DNA of 64,000 nt from Pandoraea anapnoica (GTDB lineage: Bacteria > Pseudomonadota > Gammaproteobacteria > Burkholderiales > Burkholderiaceae). Below, one piece after another: positions 47,295-55,588 of this stretch. The notes below the pieces were generated by a model, which did not search any database, was not told where the DNA came from, and worked only from the letters and a program-made list of their open reading frames with translations. Made by a program: the position numbers and the translations under genes. The stretch lies in NCBI RefSeq assembly GCF_902459765.1, contig NZ_CABPSP010000012.1:62001-126000 (forward strand), given 5' to 3'. Within the stretch, counting starts at the first letter, position 1, and the number at the start of each line of letters is the position of its first letter.

Positions 47295-48197
47295 TCAGGC
47301 GGCCTGGCCTTCCAGAATCAGGTCGCCCGAGCGGCCCGGAATTTCGCCCCACACGACCGGATGTGCGGGCAGTGCGGCCAGATCCAGCGTCGCGTAATAG
47401 TCGCCCATCGTCACCAGATCGTGCCCCTGTCGACGCCAACCGGCAAGCAACTGACGGAAGAGCGGCGCCAGCTTCTGGCCTTCGAGCTCCGCGTGAAGCG
47501 TGAACACGTGATCTTGCGCCGGATCGCGGGTCAGGGCAAGCAGATGCTCGGCCACGCCGTTGATGTCGCGGCCGTCGACGCCGAGCAGTTCGTCCACCGT
47601 CGGCAGGGTGGTGGGCATCTGGACATGGTTCAGGCGCACACCGTCGACGATCGGGTAGTGCGGTGCGGCACCGCGCCCGTCCGAGGAATACTTCATGCCC
47701 CAGGCGTCGATCTGACGGAACGCGTGATTGTTCATCTGCCAGCCGGCCGCGCCGTGCGTGAGCGGGGGCGCACCAAAGATCTGCGCGAAGCGTGCGTGCG
47801 CCTGCGACATCTGGCGCTGCGTCCATGCCGCGTCGCGCGTGCGCACGTTGTCCTGCCAGTACGTGTGGTCCCATGTGTGGATGCCGGTCTCGTGGCCCGC
47901 GCTTTGCACAGTGCGCATGACGTCCGCTGCGCGCTTGCCGATATCCGGGCCGGGCAGCAGCGTGCCGTACATGAGCGTCTTGAAGCCGTAATGCTCCACC
48001 ACCGACGTGCGAGAGACCTTCTTCAGAAAGCCGGGGCGGAAGACACGCTTGAGCGCCCAGCCTGTGTGATCGGGGCCGAGGCTGAACAGGAACGTCGCCA
48101 TCGCCTCGTGTTCGGCCAGCGCGGCGAGCAGATTGGGCACGCCTTCGCGGGTGCCGCGCAGCGTGTCGACGTCGATCTTCAGGACAATCTTGGCCAT
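47295..48197 (-). CDS. arnD: 4-deoxy-4-formamido-L-arabinose-phosphoundecaprenol deformylase ArnD
   Basis: Removes the formyl group from undecaprenyl-phosphate-Ara4FN. The 300-residue NodB-fold protein has LKIDVDTLRGTREGVPNLL (metal Asp9, Asp11), the His pair region GIHTWDHTYWQDN, THGAAGWQMNN and CRGA-like DGRGAAPHYP, closely matching E. coli ArnD. Start at ATG 48197; a longer form from 48227 has no support. Last arn gene of the operon. Confidence 0.95.
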   Translation of the reverse strand: MAKIVLKIDVDTLRGTREGVPNLLAALAEHEAMATFLFSLGPDHTGWALKRVFRPGFLKKVSRTSVVEHYGFKTLMYGTLLPGPDIGKRAADVMRTVQSAGHETGIHTWDHTYWQDNVRTRDAAWTQRQMSQAHARFAQIFGAPPLTHGAAGWQMNNHAFRQIDAWGMKYSSDGRGAAPHYPIVDGVRLNHVQMPTTLPTVDELLGVDGRDINGVAEHLLALTRDPAQDHVFTLHAELEGQKLAPLFRQLLAGWRRQGHDLVTMGDYYATLDLAALPAHPVVWGEIPGRSGDLILEGQAA

Positions 48198-48397
48198 AGC
48201 CGCCCTTGAGTGGTACATCGAAGCCATCGCTGCCGAGGTGCGCGATGTCCCGAATGTCGAATCAGATTACCCAGTCAAACTGCTGAGTCAAAAACGCCCG
48301 ATGCGCCGAGGGCGCACCGGGCGTGTCGTGCGGTGTTCCGGTCATGCCGCCATGTCGCGAGCGCGTCGCAGCGTCAGACCGGCGCAGAGCACTGGCG

Positions 48398-49447
48398 TTA
48401 TTCGCCCTCGACCAGACGACGAGCTTCGGCGACGTGACCGCGATACGCTTCGAAAATCTTGCGCAGGGCGTCTTCCATCGACGTGGTCGGCTTCCAGTCG
48501 AGTTCCTGCATCGTGTTCTCGATCTTCGGCACGCGGTTCTGCACGTCCTGATAGCCGTTGCCGTAGTAGGCGCCCGACGTCGTTTCGATGAGCTGAACCT
48601 TCTTGGCCGTCTCGGCGTATTCCGGATACTCGCTTGCCAGCTTGAGCATCATGTTGGCGAGTTCGCGCACCGAGAAGTTGTTCGTCGGGTTGCCGATGTT
48701 GTAGATCTTGCCGCTCGCAACATTGTCCTTGTTGTCGATGATGCGAACCAGGGCGTCGATACCGTCGTCGATGTCGGTAAAGGCGCGCTTCTGGTTGCCG
48801 CCGTCGACCAGGCTGATGTTCTCACCGCGGGCAATGTGGCCGAGGAACTGCGTGACCACGCGCGACGAACCTTCCTTCGGCGTGTAGATCGAGTCGAGGC
48901 CGGCACCGATCCAGTTGAACGGACGGAACAGCGAGAAGTTCAGGCCTTCCTGCATGCCGTAGCCCCAGATCACACGGTCCATGAGCTGCTTCGAGCAAGC
49001 GTAGATCCAGCGCGGCTTGTTGATCGGGCCGTAGATCAGCGGCGAGTTTTCCGGATCGAATTCGCCGTCGGTGCACATGCCGTAGACCTCGGAGGTCGAC
49101 GGGAACACCAGGTGCTTGCCGTACTTTACGGCCGAGCGGACGATCGGCAGGTTCGCTTCGAAGTCGAGTTCGAACACGCGCAGCGGTGCCTTCACGTAGG
49201 TGGCCGGCGTTGCGATGGCGACCAGCGGGAGAATCACGTCGCACTTGCGAATGTGGTACTCGACCCATTCCTTGTTGATCGTGATGTCGCCTTCGAAGAA
49301 GTGCATGCGCTCGTGGTTGACCAGATCGCCGAGGCGATCGGTGAGCATGTCCATGCCATAAACTTCCCAGTCGGTCGTCTCCAGGATGCGTTTCGACAGA
49401 TGGTGGCCGATGAACCCGTTGACACCGAGAATCAGGACTTTTTTCAT
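48398..49447 (-). CDS. arnA: UDP-glucuronate decarboxylase/dehydrogenase (ArnA C-terminal function)
   Basis: Oxidises and decarboxylates UDP-glucuronate to UDP-Ara4O. The 349-residue SDR protein has LILGVNGFIGHHLSKRIL, STSEVYGMCTDGEFD and the Tyr-x3-Lys motif YACSKQ, all matching the C-terminal half of E. coli ArnA. In enterics this is fused to the formyltransferase; here it is a separate gene 7 bp after it. Confidence 0.95.
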   Translation of the reverse strand: MKKVLILGVNGFIGHHLSKRILETTDWEVYGMDMLTDRLGDLVNHERMHFFEGDITINKEWVEYHIRKCDVILPLVAIATPATYVKAPLRVFELDFEANLPIVRSAVKYGKHLVFPSTSEVYGMCTDGEFDPENSPLIYGPINKPRWIYACSKQLMDRVIWGYGMQEGLNFSLFRPFNWIGAGLDSIYTPKEGSSRVVTQFLGHIARGENISLVDGGNQKRAFTDIDDGIDALVRIIDNKDNVASGKIYNIGNPTNNFSVRELANMMLKLASEYPEYAETAKKVQLIETTSGAYYGNGYQDVQNRVPKIENTMQELDWKPTTSMEDALRKIFEAYRGHVAEARRLVEGE

Positions 49448-49454
49448 ATTACGG

Positions 49455-50381
49455 TCAGTGATTGAGCTGGGAAAACTGTGTCGGCGCGAGAGGCTTGCCG
49501 TCCAGCGTTAGTTCATGAATGACGATGGCATTTCCGTCGCCGCAAATGCCGAGGAGCGCATTATCCACTACTTGCAGTCCGCAGGGCAAACCGGCCGGGG
49601 CGGGCGAGCGGGACAGACGGGCCCGATTGACCACGAAACGGCGCTCGCCGACGTCAGCAAAGGCCCCAGGATAGGGCGGTGCGACGGCGCGGATCAGGTT
49701 GTAGACGCTCTGCGCCGACTGCGTCCAGTCGATTCGGCCGTCTTCGGGCTTGCGCCCCCCGAAGTAGCTGCCGGCGGCGAGATCGTTGGTCAGGCGAGCG
49801 GCAGTCCCGGCGATCAGGCCCGGTAGGCAGCGCCAAAGCGTCTGTTCTGCCGCGACCGTGACCTTCTCGAACACTTCACCCGCCGTGTCGTCCGGCAGGA
49901 TCGGCACCGACGTCTGGTCAATTATCGCCCCGGCGTCCGGCTTCAGCGCCATTTCGTGCAGCGTGGCACCTGTTTCGGTTTCGCCTCGCAAAACCGCCCA
50001 GTTGACAGGCACGCGCCCGCGATACTTCGGCAGGAGCGAGCCGTGCATGTTGAACGCGCCGCGCGGGGCGATATCCAGCAAGGCCACCGGGATCATGTGG
50101 CGGTAGTAGAAGGAAAAAATAAAGTCCGGCGCGATGGCGCGGATACGCTCGGCAAGGGCCGGATCGGTCGGATCGTCGGGGGTGACGACCGGGATACCGT
50201 GCTCGGCGGCGACGCTCGCGACGCTGCCGAACCAGATGTTCTCGTTCGGGTTGTCCTGATGCGTGACGACGAGCGCAACGTCGACACCGCGTGCGAGCAG
50301 CACCTGCAGGCAGCGAACGCCGACGTTGTGATACGCGAAGACAACCGCTTTGGCTGCCGACGTTATGGACGTATTGCTCAT
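49455..50381 (-). CDS. UDP-Ara4N formyltransferase (ArnA N-terminal function)
   Basis: Formylates UDP-Ara4N using 10-formyl-tetrahydrofolate. The 308-residue protein has the formyltransferase triad in order: Asn111 and His113 (FNMHGSLLPKYRG) and Asp149 (LKPDAGAIIDQ). It overlaps arnC by four bases and precedes the dehydrogenase gene, so the two halves of enteric ArnA are encoded in the same order but as two polypeptides. Confidence 0.93.
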   Translation of the reverse strand: MSNTSITSAAKAVVFAYHNVGVRCLQVLLARGVDVALVVTHQDNPNENIWFGSVASVAAEHGIPVVTPDDPTDPALAERIRAIAPDFIFSFYYRHMIPVALLDIAPRGAFNMHGSLLPKYRGRVPVNWAVLRGETETGATLHEMALKPDAGAIIDQTSVPILPDDTAGEVFEKVTVAAEQTLWRCLPGLIAGTAARLTNDLAAGSYFGGRKPEDGRIDWTQSAQSVYNLIRAVAPPYPGAFADVGERRFVVNRARLSRSPAPAGLPCGLQVVDNALLGICGDGNAIVIHELTLDGKPLAPTQFSQLNH

Positions 50382-51412
50382 GACGTGTGTGACCCCAGCT
50401 CGGTCGCGCCGGTGCTCAGCGTGGCGCTCTGCGAGCCCGATTTGTCGCCATGGGCAACGGGGTGAGCATCATGCGCCTCGTGGGCCTGCAATACCGCTTG
50501 CACCAGATAGCGGGGGCGCTGGCGAACCTGTTGATAAATACGGCCGATGTACTCGCCGAGCAGGCCCATGCCGAACAGGATCACACCCAGCAGGCAGAAC
50601 GTCACGGCGAACAAGGTGAACACGCCCTGAACTTCCGAGCCGAACAGGAAGCGTCGCGCCATCAGCACGACAAACAGCACGCCCGAGGCGGCCGACAGCG
50701 TGATACCCACACCCGAGAGCCATTGCAGCGGTACGACCGAGAAGCCGGTGACGAGGTCGAAATTCAGACGAATGAGCGAATACAGGGAGTACTTCGACTC
50801 GCCGGCAAAGCGCTCTTCGTGGGCGACATCCACTTCCGTCGGGTTCTGGGCGAACGTGTAGGCCAGCGCCGGGATGAACGTGTTGATCTCACGGCACTGA
50901 TTGACCGTATCGACGATGTGGCGGCTGTAGCCGCGCAGCATGCAGCCCTGATCGGTCATGCGAATGCGCGTGATGCGCTCGCGCAGACGGTTCATGGCGC
51001 GCGAGGCGTGACGGCGGAACCACGTGTCCTGACGGTTCATGCGCACCGTGCCCACGTAGTCGTGTCCGGCGGCCAGTTGCGCCACGAGTTTGCCGATTTC
51101 TTCCGGCGGATTTTGCAGGTCGGCGTCGAGCGTGACGACCCATTCGCCACGGGTGTGCTCGAAGCCCGCCAGAATGGCCATGTGCTGACCGTAGTTGCCG
51201 TTGAACAGCACCACGCGCGTCACGTCCGGGCGCGCACGATACTGCTCGGCAAGCAGGGCCGCCGAACGGTCGCGGCTGCCATCGTTGACGAACACCACTT
51301 CGTAGGTCACACCCAGCTTATCGAGCGCCGGGTAAAGCCGTGCGAAGAGGGCGGCGAGGCCAGCCTCTTCGTTGTATACGGGGATGACGACGGAGAGTTG
51401 TGGTCGATTCAT
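50378..51412 (-). CDS. arnC: Undecaprenyl-phosphate Ara4FN transferase ArnC
   Basis: Transfers Ara4FN from UDP to undecaprenyl phosphate. The 344-residue GT2 protein has VVIPVYNEEAGLAALFARL, the DxD-type DADLQNPPEEIGKLV, DQGCMLRGYSRHIVD and two C-terminal membrane helices (about 225-290). It overlaps arnB by four bases at its start and the formyltransferase by four at its end. A His/Ala-rich tail follows the helices. Confidence 0.95.
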   Translation of the reverse strand: MNRPQLSVVIPVYNEEAGLAALFARLYPALDKLGVTYEVVFVNDGSRDRSAALLAEQYRARPDVTRVVLFNGNYGQHMAILAGFEHTRGEWVVTLDADLQNPPEEIGKLVAQLAAGHDYVGTVRMNRQDTWFRRHASRAMNRLRERITRIRMTDQGCMLRGYSRHIVDTVNQCREINTFIPALAYTFAQNPTEVDVAHEERFAGESKYSLYSLIRLNFDLVTGFSVVPLQWLSGVGITLSAASGVLFVVLMARRFLFGSEVQGVFTLFAVTFCLLGVILFGMGLLGEYIGRIYQQVRQRPRYLVQAVLQAHEAHDAHPVAHGDKSGSQSATLSTGATELGSHTS

Positions 51413-52575
51413 TTTTTGTAATCAGCGCAAATAGCATTTACGGCTTCGCAGACGCGCGCAATGTCGGCATCCGTCATGGCGGGGTACAGCGGGAGCGTCA
51501 GGATGGCACGGCCCAGACGTTCCGTATGCGGGAACTGGCCTTCCTTGAAACCCAGTGCACGATACATTGTAAACAGGTGGATGGCGGGGTAGTGCACACC
51601 GCTGCCGATGCCGCGCGCCTTCAACTGTTCCATGAAGCCCGCACGGTCGATCGTGAGGTTCGCCAGCGGCAGTTCGATCTGGAACATATGCCAGTTCGAA
51701 TTCGTGAAATCGGCGTGCGGCAGGCCAACACCCAGTGCGACGGCGGCACCGCCCGCGAGCTTGTCGAAATACTGGCGTGCCAGTTCGGTGCGGCGGTTGT
51801 TGAATGCCGCCAGATGCGGCATCTGGCCGAGGCCGACACGCGCGGCCACGTCCGTGAGGTTGTACTTGCCGCCCAGCACATCGACATCCATACCGTCGAG
51901 ACCGAAACGGGTCACGCCCTGCAGGCGGTACTTCTCGGCGAGACGCGCTTCGTCGTCCGTGTTGAATACCAGCGCACCGCCTTCGATGGAGGTGAGATTC
52001 TTGTTCGGGTGGAAGCTGAACGAGACGAGATCGCCGATCGAGCCGATGCGCTTGCCGTTCCAGCTCGCGCCCATAGCCTGAGCGGCGTCTTCGACCACGC
52101 GCAGCTTGTGGCGGCGCGCTATGTCGTACAGACGGTCCATGTCGACCGGCAGGCCGGCGAGGTAGACGGGGATGATCGCACGGGTCTTGGGCGTGATCGC
52201 CTTCTCAAGCAGGTCGAGGTCGATATTGCGCGTGGCAGGGTCGACGTCGACGAACACCGGCGTGGCGCCCACTTCGAGAATGACGTTGGACGTGGCGACC
52301 CACGACAGCGGCGTAGTGATGACTTCATCGCCGCTTTGCACGCCGGCGATGCGAAGGCCGATTTCGAGTGTCGCGGTGCCCGAATTGAAGACGCGCACCG
52401 GACGCCCACCGAAATATTCGGAAAGCGCCTTCTCAAAGGCCTGCACTTGCGGCCCCGAGGTGATCCAGCCCGAGCGCAGCACTTCGGTCACGCCGGCGAT
52501 CGTCGCTTCGTCGATGCTCGGGCGCGTGAACGGGATGAACGGTTGATTCGGTTGGGAGGTTGCCGAGTCGCTCAT
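51409..52575 (-). CDS. arnB: UDP-Ara4O aminotransferase ArnB
   Basis: PLP enzyme that makes UDP-Ara4N from UDP-Ara4O and glutamate. The 388-residue DegT/DnrJ-family protein has FTRPSIDEATIAGVTEVLRSGW, NSGTATLEIGL, DAAQAMGASWNG and the PLP Lys192 in SFHPNKNLTSIEGG. It follows arnE by 94 bp and is coupled to arnC. Confidence 0.96.
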   Translation of the reverse strand: MSDSATSQPNQPFIPFTRPSIDEATIAGVTEVLRSGWITSGPQVQAFEKALSEYFGGRPVRVFNSGTATLEIGLRIAGVQSGDEVITTPLSWVATSNVILEVGATPVFVDVDPATRNIDLDLLEKAITPKTRAIIPVYLAGLPVDMDRLYDIARRHKLRVVEDAAQAMGASWNGKRIGSIGDLVSFSFHPNKNLTSIEGGALVFNTDDEARLAEKYRLQGVTRFGLDGMDVDVLGGKYNLTDVAARVGLGQMPHLAAFNNRRTELARQYFDKLAGGAAVALGVGLPHADFTNSNWHMFQIELPLANLTIDRAGFMEQLKARGIGSGVHYPAIHLFTMYRALGFKEGQFPHTERLGRAILTLPLYPAMTDADIARVCEAVNAICADYKK

Positions 52576-52669
52576 GATGTATGACTAAGCCTCAAATTAG
52601 CTCGAATGTGCATGGAAAACGCGCAAGCCCTGTGGGGCACGCGTACGGCGATTTCCTCGGACGGCAGAC

Positions 52670-53041
52670 TTAGCTGCGCGCCAGAATATAAACACCCACA
52701 AGAATGATGCCGATGGCCACCACGCGCTGCATCGACAGCGTTTCGCCGAACAGATACCACGCGGCGAACGCGTTCACGACATAGCCCAGGGAGAGCATCG
52801 GGTAAGCAATCGAGACTTCGACGCGCGAGAGCGCCAGAATCCAGACGACCACGCTGATGGCATAGCAGACGAGCCCGCCCATGATCGGCACCTGCGTGGC
52901 AAGTTTGATGCCGATGGGCACAATGTTGGCGCGCGTGAACTCCAGGGCACCGATGGCATTGGCGCCCGCCTTGAGCAACAGTTGGGCGCACGCGTTGAGC
53001 AGCACGCCGGTGAGAATAAGGGAAAACGTCGCGAGATTCAT
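52670..53041 (-). CDS. Small four-helix flippase-type protein, ArnE-like
   Basis: The 123-residue EamA/SMR-like protein has four membrane helices and the motif SRVEVSIAYPMLSLGYVVNAFAAWYLFGE typical of ArnE/EmrE relatives. It would flip undecaprenyl-phosphate-Ara4N across the inner membrane. Only one such gene is present, not the ArnE-ArnF pair of enterics. Its ribosome-binding window is filled by a 10-bp tandem repeat with no clear Shine-Dalgarno sequence. Confidence 0.8.
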   Translation of the reverse strand: MNLATFSLILTGVLLNACAQLLLKAGANAIGALEFTRANIVPIGIKLATQVPIMGGLVCYAISVVVWILALSRVEVSIAYPMLSLGYVVNAFAAWYLFGETLSMQRVVAIGIILVGVYILARS

Positions 53042-53042
53042 G

Positions 53043-53062
53043 GAACGTTTGTGAACGTTTGT
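53043..53062. repeat. Two tandem 10-bp repeats directly before arnE
   Basis: GAACGTTTGT occurs twice head to tail, ending one base before the arnE start codon as read on the minus strand. It occupies the normal Shine-Dalgarno position. Confidence 0.6.
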
Positions 53063-53108
53063 GAATAATTATGGATACCGCAAATAGTCTCGGGAAACCC
53101 CAAGCGCG

Positions 53109-54887
53109 CTATTTTACGTTGTCTTCGGGCTGCGGTTTCGAGATTACGACACGGCGGGCGTCGCGCGCGACGATGCGCATCGGCAAATGCGCCGCTTCGA
53201 GCTTGCCGAACGTGTCCGGATCGACCAGCGCGAGCGCTTTCGGATCGGCGCGCCAACGCGCATAGAAGTCGTCGAGTGTCGGCACCCATTTCTGTGGCTC
53301 CTGCTTCACGCCGAATTCCAGCTCGTCCGGGTGTTGCACCATGATCATCGTGTGCCCGAGGTAGTAGGGCATGGTGTGATCGAGCACATTCACAGAATAG
53401 AACGGCACGTTCGGCCCGAGGCGCTGCATCTCGGCCTTGACGGCGGGCACGAGCAACACGCCGGTGCTCTGGCGTCCGAAGACTTCGTGTCCCATCCCGC
53501 CGATGGTCACGAGCAGCAGCATGCCAGCGGAGAACGCCAGCAGGGCACGACGGGCGCTGTGACGGGCGAGACGCCATGCAACGAGCGTGCCGACGAGGCC
53601 GGCGCCCACCGCGAAGTACAGCCAGACCTGGAAGGCCTTGTAGAGCTCGTTGGGGTTGCGCACGCTGCCCGCGCGTCCGGCAAAAATGGCGACCATCACG
53701 AGCGCGGCAATCAGGAAGACGGCATAGCCCGCCATATGAACGCGCACCGTATCGCGGCGCAACTGAGCCAGATACAGCCCGAACAGTAGCGCCATGGCCG
53801 GGGCGATCGGCAGCAAATACGAAATCAGCTTCGAGTGCGACGCGCTGAAGAACACGAAGATGAACACCGACCACACCCACAGCATGGCCGTCGGGGCGAA
53901 TCCGTTGGGCTGGCGCGGCATGCGCAGCGTAGCGCGTACAGTGCCGGGCAGAATCGACAGCCACGGCAGGAAGCCCACGATGAAGACGGGCACGAAGTAC
54001 CACGGCGCGCCATCGCGGTTGTGGCCCTCCATCGCGAAGCGGCGGAAGTGCTCGTTGATGAAGAAGAAGTCGAAGAACTCGGGGTTGCGCATCTGCACGA
54101 GCACGAACCACGGCGCGGCAACGGCAAAGAAGACGATCAGGCCGCTGCCCAGATAAAGACGTCGCCACAAGGCCCAGTCGCGCGTGACGAGCGTATACAG
54201 GACGAGTACGGCCCCCGGCAGCACAATGCCGACGAGGCCCTTGCTCAGCACAGCGAGCGCCATGGCGGCCCAGCACAGCCACATCCAGCCGCGCACGGCG
54301 GAGCGTTCGAGTCCGGGGCGTTGCGCGAGCAGCAACGCGCACAAGGACAGGCCCATGAAGAACGACAGGCCCATGTCGAGCACGTTGAAGTGCCCGAGCA
54401 GCGACCACAGGGGGGCGGCGGCCAGTGCGGCGGCGGCGAACAGGCCCACGCGGGCGTTGAATACGCGACGGCCGGTGAATCCGACCATCAGCACGCCCGC
54501 AAAGCCGGTCAGCGCCGTCCAGAGCCGGGCCTGCCACTCACCCAGCCCGAAGGCGGCGAACGTCAGCGCGTTCATCCAGGTTTGCAGCGGCGGCTTCTCG
54601 AAGTACTTGTAGCCGTTGTAGCGCGGCGTAATCCAGTCGCCGGTCGTCCACATCTCGCGCGCCATCTCGGCGTAACGGCCTTCGTCACTGGAAATCAGGT
54701 GACGATAGTCGAGCACCCCGAACCAGACGAGCGCAAACGCCAGGAGCAGCAGCCAGAAGGCGGCCGGAGACAGCGGATAGGCAGTGGACGGTGTGCCGGA
54801 GGCGGAAGGCGTGGGCACAGGAGGCGGAGGGGGCGGCGCGATCGTGTCTGCGGCCATCAGGCCGGGAGCGAGCGGGCGGCGGCTCAC
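53109..54887 (-). CDS. arnT: Ara4N lipid A glycosyltransferase ArnT
   Basis: Inner-membrane GT39 enzyme that moves Ara4N from undecaprenyl phosphate to lipid A, giving resistance to cationic peptides. The 592-residue protein has about 12 membrane helices, the catalytic loop SSDEGRYAEMAREM (about 66-79, with the acidic pair) and NGYKYFEKPPLQTWM, and a soluble periplasmic C terminus. The GTG start overlaps the preceding gene (GTGA); an ATG 30 bp inside is an alternative. Its Pro-rich N terminus is unusual. Confidence 0.95.
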   Translation of the reverse strand: MSRRPLAPGLMAADTIAPPPPPPVPTPSASGTPSTAYPLSPAAFWLLLLAFALVWFGVLDYRHLISSDEGRYAEMAREMWTTGDWITPRYNGYKYFEKPPLQTWMNALTFAAFGLGEWQARLWTALTGFAGVLMVGFTGRRVFNARVGLFAAAALAAAPLWSLLGHFNVLDMGLSFFMGLSLCALLLAQRPGLERSAVRGWMWLCWAAMALAVLSKGLVGIVLPGAVLVLYTLVTRDWALWRRLYLGSGLIVFFAVAAPWFVLVQMRNPEFFDFFFINEHFRRFAMEGHNRDGAPWYFVPVFIVGFLPWLSILPGTVRATLRMPRQPNGFAPTAMLWVWSVFIFVFFSASHSKLISYLLPIAPAMALLFGLYLAQLRRDTVRVHMAGYAVFLIAALVMVAIFAGRAGSVRNPNELYKAFQVWLYFAVGAGLVGTLVAWRLARHSARRALLAFSAGMLLLVTIGGMGHEVFGRQSTGVLLVPAVKAEMQRLGPNVPFYSVNVLDHTMPYYLGHTMIMVQHPDELEFGVKQEPQKWVPTLDDFYARWRADPKALALVDPDTFGKLEAAHLPMRIVARDARRVVISKPQPEDNVK

Positions 54888-55273
54888 TCAGTCGCCTCGG
54901 TTTCGATGAGCACCGCGAGGACGACGCGGCGTCCCTCGGTCATCAGAATGTTGTAGGTGCGACATGCGGCCTGTGTGTCCATGGAGTCGACACCGACCCG
55001 CTGGCTCGTCAGAGCCGTGGTCAGACGCGGGTGGGCGAAGCGCAGGCGCTCGCCGCTGCCGAAGATGACGACTTCCGGTTCGCGCGCGCGCAGCAGGTCG
55101 AAGTGGGACGCGTCCAGCGCATCGAAGCGCGACACCGGCCACGGCGTCACATCGCCCTCGGGGGCAATGATCACGCTGTGATCGTAACGAACCTTGTTGA
55201 CTTCAACATAGCCGGGGCCGTAGCCGGTGACCGTGTTCAATGCCGCTTGTGACGGATCTTGATGCAGTTTCAC
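54884..55273 (-). CDS. Mth938-like domain protein (DUF498)
   Basis: The 129-residue protein is a Mth938/NDUFAF3-like fold: VNKVRYDHSVIIAPEGDVTPWP, EVVIFGSGERLRFAHP and GVDSMDTQAACRTYNILMTEGRRVVLAVL. Function is unknown in bacteria. It is the first gene of the arn cluster, overlapping arnT by four bases. Whether it serves Ara4N synthesis or only shares the promoter cannot be decided here. Confidence 0.88.
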   Translation of the reverse strand: MKLHQDPSQAALNTVTGYGPGYVEVNKVRYDHSVIIAPEGDVTPWPVSRFDALDASHFDLLRAREPEVVIFGSGERLRFAHPRLTTALTSQRVGVDSMDTQAACRTYNILMTEGRRVVLAVLIETEATE

Positions 55274-55588
55274 TTTCTGAGATTCCCTACCCAGTGGTGG
55301 CTGAGCGTCGGCAGATCGGGTAACGGGCGGGCATCTTGCCCTGCGTGCCGCAAACCGTCAATGATGCATTGCCGAAGTCTGTCATAATTGGCTAAATTAT
55401 AGCTTTTTGCCGTACGCAGCACGGCAAAACCGTTGCAGTGCGGCATTTGTCACGCCGAATCCGGGAAAAATGCGGTGTCATGTGCGTTTTGCGCGCGCAT
55501 TCATACATTTCCCGCGGGTTCGCCGTGCGCTCCCGCCTGTTGCCGGCCCGTCCGGATCCCTGCGCCGCCCGTCAAGACCACAATCGCC
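55274..55588. other. Divergent promoter region between arn operon and aminotransferase gene
   Basis: This 315-bp gap contains TATAAT on the minus strand (55401-55396), a likely -10 for the arn operon, and the inverted repeat at 55405-55429. The part 55430-55588 precedes the aminotransferase gene; it is open in that gene's frame but has no family similarity, so I treat it as leader. Confidence 0.5.
55405..55429. promoter_or_regulatory. 9-bp inverted repeat next to the arn -10 box
   Basis: TTTTGCCGT (55405-55413) and ACGGCAAAA (55421-55429) are perfect inverted arms with a 7-bp spacer, adjacent to the minus-strand TATAAT. It is a plausible operator for arn or the divergent gene. Confidence 0.5.
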
